From assembly GCA_022764505.1 (NCBI GenBank), contig JALEQJ010000055.1, forward strand, positions 1 to 51,483: a DNA stretch of 51,483 nt, given 5' to 3'. This DNA comes from Phocaeicola sp. (lineage in GTDB: Bacteria; Bacteroidota; Bacteroidia; Bacteroidales; Bacteroidaceae). Position 1 is the first letter of the stretch. Every line of letters begins with the position of its first letter. This document shows positions 10,425 to 19,384 of the stretch, piece by piece. The notes beneath the pieces were generated by a model, which saw nothing but the letters and a program-made list of their open reading frames with translations, did not search any database and had not been told where the DNA came from. The position numbers were made by a program, and so were the translations under genes.

Positions 10425-11321
10425 ATGAACACACAAAGTAAAAGCCACATAAGTCGCACCATACAAGATTACTTGGTGATAACAATAGGTTTGCTCTGCT
10501 ATTCCTTAGGCTGGGTGCTATTCTTGCTTCCTTATGAAATAGCTACAGGGGGGACTTCCGGTATTTGCGCTATTATAGAATATAGTACAGGGTTTGAAAT
10601 GCAATGGTCTTATCTTATCCTAAATGCTGTTCTACTTGTGATAGGTGTCATCGTATTAGGTCCTAAAATAGGTCTCAAAACACTTTACGGTATAGGTATG
10701 GTAACCTTACTGATGGACGTGTTACGAATATGGATGGCAGATGCGAACGGGCAATTACCACAACTATTGGGTCCTGGTCAAGACTTTATGGCTTGTCTTT
10801 GGGGAGCTGGCTTCTTAGGCTTCGGTATGGGGCTTATTTTTGTGAGAAATGGTAGTACGGGAGGTACAGACATCATCGCCTTGATAGTGAACAAGTATAA
10901 GAACATTTCTTTAGGACAAATGATGATGGTATGTGATGTGGTGATTATCTCTTCTTGTTACTTCTTGTTCCACGATTGGAAGCGAGTCTTATTTGGTTTT
11001 ACAGTTCTATTTGTGATGGGCTTTGTGATAGATCATATTATCAATAGAAGTAAGCAGTCTGTACAGTTCTTCATCTTTTCCAAAAAGTATGCAGAAGTGG
11101 CAGATGCCATCGCTACGAAAGCAGATAGAGGAGTTACACTTTTAGAAGGACAAGGTTGGTACAGCAAGCAATCTATTAAAGTAATTTTGGTGGTAGCGAG
11201 AGAAGATCGTAGTGTAGAAGTCTTCCGTCAAGTGAAGGATACAGATCCGGAAGCCTTTATCTCTTTGAGCAATGTAGAAGGCGTGTACGGAAAAGGTTTT
11301 GAACCGATAAAAATCAAGTAA
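10425..11321 (+). CDS. YitT-family membrane protein (DUF161/DUF2179)
   Basis: A 298-residue integral membrane protein of the YitT family. It has about five or six hydrophobic segments in residues 15-215, including the glycine-rich LPYEIATGGTSGICAI and GFLGFGMGLIFVRNGSTGGTDI segments that mark DUF161. A soluble C-terminal DUF2179 domain (about 220-298) has the typical GVTLLEGQGWYS and VLVVAREDR sequence. The transported substrate of the family is not established. It lies 11 bp after leuS and 6 bp before rdgB, so it is probably co-transcribed with both. Confidence 0.9.
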   Translation: MNTQSKSHISRTIQDYLVITIGLLCYSLGWVLFLLPYEIATGGTSGICAIIEYSTGFEMQWSYLILNAVLLVIGVIVLGPKIGLKTLYGIGMVTLLMDVLRIWMADANGQLPQLLGPGQDFMACLWGAGFLGFGMGLIFVRNGSTGGTDIIALIVNKYKNISLGQMMMVCDVVIISSCYFLFHDWKRVLFGFTVLFVMGFVIDHIINRSKQSVQFFIFSKKYAEVADAIATKADRGVTLLEGQGWYSKQSIKVILVVAREDRSVEVFRQVKDTDPEAFISLSNVEGVYGKGFEPIKIK

Positions 11322-11327
11322 ACAAGT

Positions 11328-11906
11328 ATGAGAAAATTAGTCTTCGCCACTAATAATGCACATAAGTTGGACGAAGTGCGCCAAATCTTGCAAGGAAAAT
11401 GCGAAGTGCTGAGCTTGCAAGATATTGGTTGTGATGTAGATATTCCGGAAACAGCTACTACCCTTGAGGGTAATGCTCGTATTAAAGCACGATACGTCTA
11501 TGAGCATTACGGCTACGATTGTTTTGCAGATGATACGGGCTTAGAAGTAGAGGCTTTGGAGGGTGCACCCGGTGTTTATTCAGCTCGTTATGCAGGTGGA
11601 GAAGGACATAACTCTGAAGCCAATATGCAGAAACTGCTGACGGAAATGGTCAATATAAAAAATCGTTCCGCACAGTTCCGCACAGCTATTTGTCTGATAG
11701 AACAGGGAGAAGAACACTTCTTTGAAGGAGTTGTGAAAGGGCATATCTTAGAAGCAAGGAGAGGGGATCAAGGATTTGGCTATGATCCTATATTCTCTCC
11801 GGAAGACAGTGGTAGAAGTTTTGCAGAGATGAGTGGTGCAGAAAAAAACCGCATCAGCCATAGAGGCCGTGCGGTAGAAGCTCTTTGTGCTTATCTTGCT
11901 CGGTAA
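11328..11906 (+). CDS. rdgB: XTP/dITP diphosphohydrolase (RdgB/HAM1)
   Basis: A house-cleaning nucleotide pyrophosphatase that hydrolyses dITP, ITP and XTP to monophosphates, preventing incorporation of deaminated purines. Length 192 aa, normal for the family. Motifs: N-terminal [12 protein letters not shown] (substrate loop), [12 protein letters not shown] with acidic residues D68/D69, [19 protein letters not shown], and the C-terminal SHRGRA. It follows yitT by 6 bp and converges with the HAD gene, whose stop lies 6 bp away. No terminator hairpin separates them. Confidence 0.97.
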   Translation: MRKLVFATNNAHKLDEVRQILQGKCEVLSLQDIGCDVDIPETATTLEGNARIKARYVYEHYGYDCFADDTGLEVEALEGAPGVYSARYAGGEGHNSEANMQKLLTEMVNIKNRSAQFRTAICLIEQGEEHFFEGVVKGHILEARRGDQGFGYDPIFSPEDSGRSFAEMSGAEKNRISHRGRAVEALCAYLAR

Positions 11907-11912
11907 TAATAA

Positions 11913-12692
11913 TCAAATAGGTAGCCCGAAGTATTTCATAGCTACTACTACTCCCTCTTCTTCTACGGGGAGTGTAACGTGATCTGCTTGGGCTTTCAAC
12001 TGTTCCGATGCACTTCCCATAGCTATTCCTATTCCGGCAGTTTTGATCATCTCAATGTCGTTTCCTCCATCGCCGAACGCCATAGTTTCTTTCATATCTA
12101 TACCGAAGTATTGGCAGAGAATTTCCATAGCTTTGGCTTTATTGTTTCCACGCGCTATGATGTCTGTAAATTCCGGATGCCACCTCATAGATTCGGAATT
12201 GGGTAAGACTTCATTGAAAATATAATCATCTTGTGTGTAAGGAAAGTAGCCCATCAGCTGGAAGACCTCTGTTTCCAATGAATAGGAGAGAGGGCGTATG
12301 GGAGGGATTTGTATATCAAACACTTTGGCAAGTCTTTCTACAGTCTCGTCTACTCTATTGATGAACCAACTGTTTTCTTCTATATAGGCGAAGGGTATTT
12401 TCAGCTCTTCGTCCTTTTCTATGATGCATTGTAGATCTTCTTTTGCAAGACAATCTTTGTAGAGTTCTGTACCATCCGGTAGATAGCACGATGCACCATT
12501 CAGGGTAATGTATCCGTCCAATTCTATATCGGTGATAGGGTCTAATAACAGTTTAGGGCGTCCTGTAGCTGCGAATACTTTATAGCCTTTTTGGCGAAGT
12601 TTCTGTATGGCTTGTAGAGAGGGGTCAGATATTTTATGTGTATCAAAAGGAAGCAAGGTTCCATCTATATCTAAAAATATGGCTTTTGTCAT
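11913..12692 (-). CDS. Cof-type HAD-IIB family phosphatase
   Basis: A 259-residue cytoplasmic hydrolase of the haloacid dehalogenase superfamily, subfamily IIB (Cof/YbiV type), which dephosphorylates small sugar phosphates or related metabolites. Motif I is FLDIDGTL with the nucleophile D8 and acid/base D10. The C-terminal motif IV reads FGDGGNDIEMI. The alpha/beta cap lies between about residues 80 and 190. A longer frame opens at 12725, but a TACTTTTG promoter box occupies 12723-12730, so translation must begin downstream. The ATG at 12692 gives the standard N-terminus MTKAIFLDIDG. Substrate unknown. Confidence 0.9.
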   Translation of the reverse strand: MTKAIFLDIDGTLLPFDTHKISDPSLQAIQKLRQKGYKVFAATGRPKLLLDPITDIELDGYITLNGASCYLPDGTELYKDCLAKEDLQCIIEKDEELKIPFAYIEENSWFINRVDETVERLAKVFDIQIPPIRPLSYSLETEVFQLMGYFPYTQDDYIFNEVLPNSESMRWHPEFTDIIARGNNKAKAMEILCQYFGIDMKETMAFGDGGNDIEMIKTAGIGIAMGSASEQLKAQADHVTLPVEEEGVVVAMKYFGLPI

Positions 12693-12722
12693 TCGGTGTA
12701 TTTGCTTAATTGTATTGTGGCG

Positions 12723-12730
12723 CAAAAGTA
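12723..12730 (-). promoter_or_regulatory. -7 promoter box of the HAD gene
   Basis: The minus strand reads TACTTTTG, a perfect TAnnTTTG box 31 bp before the ATG at 12692. It overlaps the alternative upstream ATG at 12725 and so rules it out. Confidence 0.65.
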
Positions 12731-12736
12731 CAAAGA

Positions 12737-12774
12737 AAAGCCCGAAGTAGCATTATGTTGTTACTTCGGGCTTT
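12737..12774 (-). terminator. Terminator of the GH109 gene
   Basis: Thirteen-base arms AAAGCCCGAAGTA (12737-12749) and TACTTCGGGCTTT (12762-12774) with a 12-base loop. On the minus strand the stem is followed by TCTTTGT. It lies 36 bp after the GH109 stop and just upstream of the HAD promoter. Confidence 0.85.
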
Positions 12775-12809
12775 GTTTAACTGGAAAATACAAGTATGTT
12801 TTTTCTATC

Positions 12810-14402
12810 TTATTTTTTCTTTTTTGCGACTTGTTTTGCTTTCTTTTCTACCATTTTGTCCCATACTTTCCAAGCTTTTTCGGCTTTAGCTTTGAGGGTA
12901 GCAGTAGCTTCTTCTGCCGCTTTGAGGCTTTCTGCTTCTTCTTCAGGGGTAGCATAAGCGTGCTTGTAGCTTTTTTCTACATTCCAATATCCACGTGTGA
13001 AGTCTGGGAATGCTACAGGAGCAGAGTTATTATCCATAGAGATAGAGCCAAGTTCTGCCAAAGCACACCATTCTGCCAAGTCATATACGTCCATATCCAA
13101 AGGAAGACCATTTTGCAAGCAATATACAAGGCGAGCGTCCATAATAAAGTCCATACCTCCGTGTCCACCTACTTTCTTAGCCATTTCTCCATATTTCATT
13201 AAGATAGGGTGATGATATTTTTCTACCAAAGCATCTGCTTCTGCTTTGGGCAAGAAGCTGTGTGTATCCAAGTTGTCCACTTGAGGTTGTACTCCGGATT
13301 CCTTGAGCTGACTTGCATCTAATGCAAATCCTTGTACCGGATATTTGTTTGCGAAACCTCTTGTACCGGTAAGTTGGAATAAGCGATTGTAAGGCTGTGG
13401 GTTCATCACGTTGTGCTGAATTTCTATCACTTTCCCGTTTTCTGTACGCATAAGGGTTGTGGTTTGATCACCATTGCGGAAATTTTCGCATTTTTCACCG
13501 GTCATCATTTCTACCAATTCTTTTCCGTGGAAAGAATCTGTATCCATAGCTACCAATGTCTTGATGCGATCTCCACGGTGTATATTCATAGCTTGGGCTA
13601 CAGGACCTAAGCCGTGTGTAGCATAAACATCTCCACGGTGTTCCATATTATAACGCAAACGCCAACCGAGCTTATCGTCTTTGCCTGTTTTCCAATAGTG
13701 CTTCCAGAACTCGTCCAAATTGTGGATATATGCACCTTGTCCACGTACGATTTCTCCGAATACACCTTTTTGTGCCATATTTAAGGCATTCATCTCAAAC
13801 CAGTCATAACAGCAGTTTTCCAAGATGAAACAGTGTTTACGTTTGCTTTCGCTTAAATTGATAAGATCCCAGCAGTCTGCCAAAGTCATTGCAGATGGAA
13901 CTTCTATCGCCGCATGCTTATTGTGTTCCATTGCGAATTTTGCCATAGGTGCATGGTGCAACCAATCTGCTGCTATGTAAACGAGGTCTATGTCTTCTCT
14001 TTTACAAAGTTCTTCATATCCCTTTTCTCCGGAATAAATAGCTGCCGGAGGGAGATTGGCTTTGCGTAAATAATCTTGACATTTTACAGCGCGTTTTTCG
14101 TCATAATCACAGAGAGCCACAATTTCTACACCGGGAATGTATGTGAAACGTTCTACTGCACTGACACCACGCATTCCTAAGCCAATGAAGCCTACACGTA
14201 CCACTTTCATTTTTGGTACAGTGAGTCCCAAAGCATGTTGTTGTCCCGCAGGACGTTCCGGAGTATCTACTACTATAGTAGCTTTATGGAATTGGTATCC
14301 TGTTCCATAAGGAGAAACACCACGTTCGCTTTGTGCCAAAGCCGGCAATGACAAGGCGCAAACAGCGATTGTCGTCCCAATAAATTTCTGAAGTTTTCTC
14401 AT
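12810..14402 (-). CDS. Secreted GH109-type NAD-dependent glycosidase (Gfo/Idh/MocA fold)
   Basis: A 530-residue exported protein of the Gfo/Idh/MocA fold. A signal peptide (about residues 1-23, ending ALA-Q) precedes the Rossmann motif GFIGLGMRG (71-79). The following pattern is that of glycoside hydrolase family 109, NAD-dependent alpha-N-acetylgalactosaminidases that use an oxidation-elimination-reduction mechanism: AVERFTYIPG, ENCCYDWFE (195-203), GVFGEIVRGQGAYIH, and YATHGLGPVAQ with Y260 and H263. The protein ends in a Lys/Ala-rich helical tail (KKAKQVAKKKK). It would act in the periplasm or at the surface on GalNAc-capped glycans such as mucins. A plain oxidoreductase is the alternative, but these motifs favour GH109. 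Confidence 0.85.
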   Translation of the reverse strand: MRKLQKFIGTTIAVCALSLPALAQSERGVSPYGTGYQFHKATIVVDTPERPAGQQHALGLTVPKMKVVRVGFIGLGMRGVSAVERFTYIPGVEIVALCDYDEKRAVKCQDYLRKANLPPAAIYSGEKGYEELCKREDIDLVYIAADWLHHAPMAKFAMEHNKHAAIEVPSAMTLADCWDLINLSESKRKHCFILENCCYDWFEMNALNMAQKGVFGEIVRGQGAYIHNLDEFWKHYWKTGKDDKLGWRLRYNMEHRGDVYATHGLGPVAQAMNIHRGDRIKTLVAMDTDSFHGKELVEMMTGEKCENFRNGDQTTTLMRTENGKVIEIQHNVMNPQPYNRLFQLTGTRGFANKYPVQGFALDASQLKESGVQPQVDNLDTHSFLPKAEADALVEKYHHPILMKYGEMAKKVGGHGGMDFIMDARLVYCLQNGLPLDMDVYDLAEWCALAELGSISMDNNSAPVAFPDFTRGYWNVEKSYKHAYATPEEEAESLKAAEEATATLKAKAEKAWKVWDKMVEKKAKQVAKKKK

Positions 14403-14519
14403 CGTTTTTTATTAAATAGTTTTGATAATTGAATGAGTAAAAGTAAACAAATAAAATGAAAGCCTTTATACGTTTTCTTGCTTTTTTTGATGGTTATTGC
14501 GTAGTTTTTGTTTCTCATT

Positions 14520-14618
14520 TCTATTCTGTGCTTGAGTTTATATATTTTTCGATGCAGGTTTATATAAACTTAGATGGAAGTCTATATAAACCATACTTAA
14601 GTTTATAATAGCATTTTC
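14520..14618 (+). repeat. Leader-plus-22-bp-unit element, copy 2
   Basis: The leader TCTATTCTGTGC (14520-14531) is followed by units starting at 14534, 14556, 14578 and 14599 (spacing 22, 22, 21). The second unit is nearest to consensus and holds GTTTATATAAAC. A small hairpin TTCTGC-ATAA-GCAGAA (14630-14645) and a pair of inverted 7-mers CCTGCAT/ATGCAGG (about 14659-14712) follow. The element lies between the divergent GH109 and DUF2130 genes. The rest of the 14403-14799 gap contains a promoter box at 14745. Confidence 0.75.
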
Positions 14619-14744
14619 TGCCGTACAGATTTCTGCATAAGCAGAATAAAAAGTATTCCTGCATAGATGGACTTACATCTTTCTGAAATATGGATATCCG
14701 AAGGAATGCAGGTGCAAAAGGGGGTGTGCAACAAAAGAAAAGCT

Positions 14745-14752
14745 TAATTTTG
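14745..14752 (+). promoter_or_regulatory. -7 promoter box upstream of the DUF2130 gene
   Basis: TAATTTTG fits TAnnTTTG, 47 bp before the ATG at 14800. Confidence 0.5.
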
Positions 14753-14799
14753 TGAATGTATAATGTAGATTGATGTAAACTTTGATAAGTTCACCCATT

Positions 14800-16104
14800 A
14801 TGAAAGAATTAAAATGCCCCAAATGCCATAATGTTTTTACGGTAGATGAAGCAGATTATGCTTCTATCCTACAGCAGGTAAGAAACACAGCTTTCCAAGA
14901 AGAAATAGAACAGCGCATGGCAGTTTTGCATAAACAATACTCGGCAGAGCAGAGAGCACGTGCTGTGGAGGAGGAAAAAAGATATGCTATGCAAATAACG
15001 AAGAAAGAAGAAGAGATTTTCCAACTTCGGACTACGCTGAAAAATCTTTCCGAAAAAACTGAATTGGAACATTCGGCTACTTTGGCAAAGAAGAATCAAG
15101 AGATAGAGATGCTCAATGCTACAATCAGACAATATGCAGATAAACAGCAAATAGCAGTATTGGAAGAACGTCAGAAGGCACAAGAATTACTGAAAGAGAA
15201 GGATACGGCTATTACGATATTGGAGAATAGAATTAATGTAGCTGCTGACCAAGAAAAACTCAAAGAACAAGCTCTGAAAGAACAGTTTGAAAAGGAACTC
15301 AAGCAAAAAGATGAATTGATTTCTTATTATAAAGATATGAAGTCCAAGCTCTCTACGAAGATGATAGGGGAAACTTTGGAACAACATTGCAGTACTCTCT
15401 TTAATACCTACTTGCGCCCATTACTTCCGTTTGCTTACTTTGAGAAAGATAACGATGCCAGAGAGGGGAGCAAAGGGGATTTTATCTTTAGAGATTACGA
15501 TGCAGACGGTACGGAATATGTTTCCATTATGTTTGAGATGAAGAATGAAGCAGATGATACCATAGTGAAGCATAAAAACGAAGATTTTTTCAAGAAATTA
15601 GATGCAGACCGTAGAGCTAAGAAATGTGAGTTTGCAGTGCTTGTTTCGTTGTTGGAACAAGAAAATGAGTACTACAATACGGGTATCGTAGATGTTTCTC
15701 ACAGGTACGAAAAGATGTATGTGATACGTCCGCAGTTCTTTTTACCGCTCATATCCTTACTCATACAGACTTCAAAAAAGAGTTTGGATTATAAACGGCA
15801 GTTGATGATAGCACAAAGCCAAAGCGTAGATGTTACGAATTTTGAGCAAAAACTGTTGGACTTTCAAGACCGTTTTGGTAAGAATTATCGTCTCGCCAGC
15901 GAGAAGTTTAAGAAAGCAATAGAGGAAATAGACAATACGATCAAGCACTTGCAGAAAACCAAAGAAGCCCTCTTGGGAAGTGAGAATAACCTGCGTCTTG
16001 CCAATGATAAGGCAGAGGAACTCACTATAAAGAAGCTCACATGGAACAATCCCACAATGAAAGCTAAGTTTGATGAAGCAAGAAAAGCCAAAGAGGAAGA
16101 CTGA
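14800..16104 (+). CDS. DUF2130 coiled-coil protein with nuclease-like core
   Basis: A 434-residue protein of the DUF2130 family, function not established. The start is a zinc-knuckle-like CPKC (C6, C9). A long coiled coil rich in Glu, Lys and Gln covers about residues 25-185. The globular domain that follows contains GETLEQ, GDFIF (D227) and IMFEMKNE (E246, K248). The order E, D, ExK resembles the PD-(D/E)XK nuclease core, as in the RmuC family; this is an inference. A second helical region closes the protein. The ATG at 14800 is chosen because the same frame opens 18 bp earlier only with TTG. The gene stands alone with its own promoter and terminator. Confidence 0.85.
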   Translation: MKELKCPKCHNVFTVDEADYASILQQVRNTAFQEEIEQRMAVLHKQYSAEQRARAVEEEKRYAMQITKKEEEIFQLRTTLKNLSEKTELEHSATLAKKNQEIEMLNATIRQYADKQQIAVLEERQKAQELLKEKDTAITILENRINVAADQEKLKEQALKEQFEKELKQKDELISYYKDMKSKLSTKMIGETLEQHCSTLFNTYLRPLLPFAYFEKDNDAREGSKGDFIFRDYDADGTEYVSIMFEMKNEADDTIVKHKNEDFFKKLDADRRAKKCEFAVLVSLLEQENEYYNTGIVDVSHRYEKMYVIRPQFFLPLISLLIQTSKKSLDYKRQLMIAQSQSVDVTNFEQKLLDFQDRFGKNYRLASEKFKKAIEEIDNTIKHLQKTKEALLGSENNLRLANDKAEELTIKKLTWNNPTMKAKFDEARKAKEED

Positions 16105-16129
16105 AACTTCTGTTATTTGCGCATAAATG

Positions 16130-16167
16130 AAACGGGTGTACCAAAGTTATCTTCGGTACACCCGTTT
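16130..16167 (+). terminator. Terminator after the DUF2130 gene
   Basis: Thirteen-base perfect arms AAACGGGTGTACC (16130-16142) and GGTACACCCGTTT (16155-16167), followed by TCTTATAA. It lies in the convergent gap and may also end korB transcription from the other strand. Confidence 0.85.
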
Positions 16168-16193
16168 TCTTATAAAGTATGAAAACTAATCTA

Positions 16194-17204
16194 CTATTCT
16201 ACAGTCCAAGTATCATTAGTATCCAAAAGTTCGGAGAAGTTATGGTATTTCTTCTTTTGACTCACTTCTTCCAATTGTGCGTTGAGAGCTTCATCGTATG
16301 TAGGTGCTTCTACATCTCTTATTACTCCTAATGCAATAGGGAACTCAGGACCTTGCATCAGCGCAAGCTTTAGTTGGAGAGTATTGTCTTGGCAGTGCGC
16401 GTCGTGTATCAATATGTCTTTTTCTGTGATACCATTTTCTCCCAATTTAACCACTTTTAGACCGAAACCTTCCTGCATCAAGCCGAATTCATTGTCTTTA
16501 CCGAACAAGAGCGGTTTGCCATGTTCTACATAAATAGCGTTTTGTAGGCGGTCTTCTTTCTTCGCTACAGCGTTGTGTGTACCATCATTGAAGATGACGC
16601 AGTTTTGTAATACTTCTATTACAGATGTTCCTTTATGCTTAGATGCTGCTTTGAGAACATCTACTGTAGGACCACCATCTATAGCAGCACAACGTGCAAA
16701 GAAACGACCACGTGCACCGAAACAGAGTTCTGCAGGGTAGAAAGGATCTTCTACAGTACCATAAGGAGAAGTCTTGCTTACAAATCCACGTGGAGAAGTA
16801 GGAGAGTATTGTCCTTTGGTAAGCCCGTAGATACGGTTGTTCAATAAAATGATATTGATGTCTACATTTCTGCGAATGCAATGAATGAAGTGGTTACCTC
16901 CGATAGCCAAAGCGTCTCCATCGCCGGAAACTTGCCAGATGGTAAGTTCGGGATTTGCCACTTTAACACCTGTAGAGATAGCAGCTGCACGTCCGTGAAT
17001 AGTGTGCATACCATAGGTGTTCATATAATAAGGTAAGCGAGAAGAGCAACCAATACCCGAAATTACAGCAGTTTGATGAGGAGGAACTCCTATCTCTGCC
17101 AAAGCTTTATAAAATGAGTTTAAGAAAGCGTGGTCGCCACAACCTGGACACCAGCGTGGCTGTCCAAACTTAAAATCTTCTGGCGTATATGTGATAGTAC
17201 TCAT
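16194..17204 (-). CDS. korB: 2-oxoacid:ferredoxin oxidoreductase subunit beta
   Basis: The thiamine-diphosphate-binding subunit of a 2-oxoacid (probably 2-oxoglutarate):ferredoxin oxidoreductase, 336 aa, cytoplasmic. WCPGCGDH (C19, C22) and the later GIGCSSRLPYY supply cysteines expected for the cluster of two-subunit KORs. GDGDALAIGGNHFIH followed by LLNNRIYGLTKGQYSPT is the ThDP/Mg binding segment. The enzyme oxidatively decarboxylates its 2-oxoacid to acyl-CoA with reduction of ferredoxin, or runs in reverse. It lies 5 bp after korA. The substrate (2-oxoglutarate versus branched-chain 2-oxoacid) is inferred from similarity to Bacteroidales KorB and not proven. Confidence 0.9.
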   Translation of the reverse strand: MSTITYTPEDFKFGQPRWCPGCGDHAFLNSFYKALAEIGVPPHQTAVISGIGCSSRLPYYMNTYGMHTIHGRAAAISTGVKVANPELTIWQVSGDGDALAIGGNHFIHCIRRNVDINIILLNNRIYGLTKGQYSPTSPRGFVSKTSPYGTVEDPFYPAELCFGARGRFFARCAAIDGGPTVDVLKAASKHKGTSVIEVLQNCVIFNDGTHNAVAKKEDRLQNAIYVEHGKPLLFGKDNEFGLMQEGFGLKVVKLGENGITEKDILIHDAHCQDNTLQLKLALMQGPEFPIALGVIRDVEAPTYDEALNAQLEEVSQKKKYHNFSELLDTNDTWTVE

Positions 17205-17209
17205 AGCTC

Positions 17210-19063
17210 TTATTCCTCCAAAATTTTAGTGAATGCTTCTATTAACTCTTCTTCTACGAAAGGCTGTCCGTTTACTTGATTGTATTGATGTAAGTGAACA
17301 CCTTCTACCTTCATACGTAAATAGCCTGCTAATTGTCCCATGTTTTGTTCGGCTACGACAACTTTCTTGTGTCTGCGCAAAATTTCTTCTACTCCATGTG
17401 GAAGTGGGTTGATATATTTCAAGTGCATCAATGCGACTTTTTTGCCTTTTGCATTGAGACTTTCCATCGCAGAGTGTAAGTGTCCATATGTACCACCGAA
17501 ACCTACAATGAGAAGATCTGCATCTTCGTGTCCTTCTATCTCTTGTTTAGGAAGTGAATCTGCGATTTTTGCTACTTTAGCCGCACGGAGTTGAGTCATC
17601 AATTGGTGGTTTTCCGGTTCTGTAGAAATCACGCCTGTGGCATTATCTTTTTCTAAACCTCCAATGCGATGCATAAATCCTTCTGTTCCAGGTACAGCCC
17701 AATAACGTGCTAAAGTGTCAGAATTACGTTGGTAAGGTGCCCAACTTTCTTTCATCTCTTCTTTCACATAAGGAGGACATATAGCCGGGTATTCTGCTAT
17801 ATTAGGTAGTTTCCATGCTCCGGAACCATTTGCGATGTAAGCATCTGTAAGGAGCACTACCGGAGTCATATGTTCCAATGCTATTTTTGCTGCAGTATAG
17901 GCAGCATCAAAGCAGTCTGTAGGGGACATAGCAGCTATGACCGGCATAGGGCTTTCTCCGTTTCTTCCGTAAAGTGCCTGAAGTAGATCTGTTTGTTCTG
18001 ATTTTGTAGGAAGACCTGTAGAAGGACCTCCACGTTGTACATTTACGATCACTAAAGGAAGTTCTGTGATAACTGCCAAGTTCATAGCTTCGCTCTTCAA
18101 GCATACACCGGGTCCAGATGTGGTGGTGATAGCGAGGTTTCCTGCGAAAGAAGCACCTACAGCAGATGCACAACCTGCTATTTCGTCTTCACATTGCACT
18201 GTTTTTACTCCAAGTGATTTATGCTTCGCTAATTCGTGAAGTATGTCTGTAGCAGGCGTAATAGGATAAGAACCTAGATAGAGAGGTAAGTTGGCTTTTT
18301 CTGCTGCTGCAATGAAACCATAAGCGGTAGCCTTATTACCATTGATATCCATATAGCGACCTTTTGCTTTTTGCATTCTGCATGGAATGCGACAGCCCAT
18401 AGAGATGCTTGCATGGGTGTTGGCACCATAGTTGTAACCATCGTAAAGTACTTTTACATTGGCATCTGCTACTTCTGGTTTCTTTGCGAATTTTTCGCGA
18501 ATCAGTTTTTCGCCTATTTTGACATCTCTGTCGTATAACCAGCAAACCAAACCTAATGCAAACATATTTTTGGTACGGAGGATAGACTTGTTATCCAATC
18601 CACTGTCTTTCAAGCTTTCTTTACACATAGTGGTGATAGCAGCTTCTATCACTTCATTCTGAATGCCAAGTTCTTCAAATGGATTGTTTAGACTGAACTT
18701 AGCTTTTTCTAAATCACGCTTGCTGAAGGAGTCTGTATCTATGATGATTACACTTTGGCGTTTGCAATACTTATATTGCATCTTTAACGCTGCGGGATTC
18801 ATCGCTACCAATACATCACACTTGTCTCCTGGTGTGAAGACTTTTTTGGAACCTACGTGAACTTGAAAGCCTGATACCCCCGAAAGAGAACCTTGCGGGG
18901 CACGGATATCAGCAGGATAGTCTGGGAATGTGCTGATGTCATTGCCGAGTGTAGCTGAAATGTTTGAAAACATATTTCCTGCTAATTGCATTCCATCTCC
19001 AGAGTCTCCAGAGAAACGAATTACCACATCGTCCAGCTCCTTGACAATTCTAACTTCTGCCAT
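17210..19063 (-). CDS. korA: 2-oxoacid:ferredoxin oxidoreductase subunit alpha (gamma-alpha fusion)
   Basis: A 617-residue subunit in which an N-terminal gamma domain (about 1-200, beginning with FSGDSGDGMQLAGN and including RAPQGSLSGVSGFQVHVGS) is fused to the alpha pyrimidine-binding domain (about 220-617). The alpha part contains LGSYPITPATDILHEL, TTSGPGVCLKSEAMNLA and VQRGGPSTGLPTKSEQ. This architecture is usual for two-subunit KORs. It is the upstream gene of the korAB pair. No separate ferredoxin subunit gene adjoins it; upstream is tRNA-Arg on the other strand. A CACTTTTG sequence at 19106-19113 (minus) is a weak promoter candidate. Confidence 0.92.
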   Translation of the reverse strand: MAEVRIVKELDDVVIRFSGDSGDGMQLAGNMFSNISATLGNDISTFPDYPADIRAPQGSLSGVSGFQVHVGSKKVFTPGDKCDVLVAMNPAALKMQYKYCKRQSVIIIDTDSFSKRDLEKAKFSLNNPFEELGIQNEVIEAAITTMCKESLKDSGLDNKSILRTKNMFALGLVCWLYDRDVKIGEKLIREKFAKKPEVADANVKVLYDGYNYGANTHASISMGCRIPCRMQKAKGRYMDINGNKATAYGFIAAAEKANLPLYLGSYPITPATDILHELAKHKSLGVKTVQCEDEIAGCASAVGASFAGNLAITTTSGPGVCLKSEAMNLAVITELPLVIVNVQRGGPSTGLPTKSEQTDLLQALYGRNGESPMPVIAAMSPTDCFDAAYTAAKIALEHMTPVVLLTDAYIANGSGAWKLPNIAEYPAICPPYVKEEMKESWAPYQRNSDTLARYWAVPGTEGFMHRIGGLEKDNATGVISTEPENHQLMTQLRAAKVAKIADSLPKQEIEGHEDADLLIVGFGGTYGHLHSAMESLNAKGKKVALMHLKYINPLPHGVEEILRRHKKVVVAEQNMGQLAGYLRMKVEGVHLHQYNQVNGQPFVEEELIEAFTKILEE

Positions 19064-19197
19064 GATACTAAATTTTAGGTATAAAAATTATTTGTAATTG
19101 TGATGCAAAAGTGTGGAAGTTTACGATAGAAACAAAATAAAACAGGAAATTTTTTATTTGCAAACGACGTTTTGCTCAATTTATCCTCCTTTCTCTT

Positions 19198-19226
19198 GTA
19201 AAAATAGGAGAAGTGCTATACTTTTG
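19198..19226 (+). promoter_or_regulatory. Promoter of tRNA-Arg(CCT)
   Basis: TTG ending at 19198, a 20-bp spacer, and TACTTTTG (19219-19226) form a near-ideal Bacteroidetes promoter 8 bp before the tRNA. Confidence 0.7.
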
Positions 19227-19234
19227 TCAAAAAT

Positions 19235-19306
19235 GCTCTCGTAGTTCAACGGATAGAATAGAAGTTTCCTAAACTTTTGATCCGAGTTCGATTCTCGGCG
19301 AGAGTA
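19235..19306 (+). tRNA. tRNA-Arg(CCT)
   Basis: A 72-nt cloverleaf. The acceptor arms are GCTCTCG (19235-19241) and CGAGAGT (19299-19305), with discriminator A at 19306. The D-arm is GTTC/GAAT, the anticodon stem GAAGT/ACTTT around loop TTCCTAA (anticodon CCT, reads AGG), and the T-arm CCGAG-TTCGATT-CTCGG. The first acceptor pair is G-U and the first pair of the anticodon stem is also G-U. CCA is not encoded. Confidence 0.93.
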
Positions 19307-19384
19307 CTTCATATAACAGAAGATGATACTTTTCTTCGGGTCTTGCGAAGGGTGTAATTTTCTTTCTCATTCACACAAAATAAT

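Noticed and set aside
14782-14799. TTG start for the DUF2130 gene
   Set aside because: ATG at 14800 gives the conserved KELKCPKC start.
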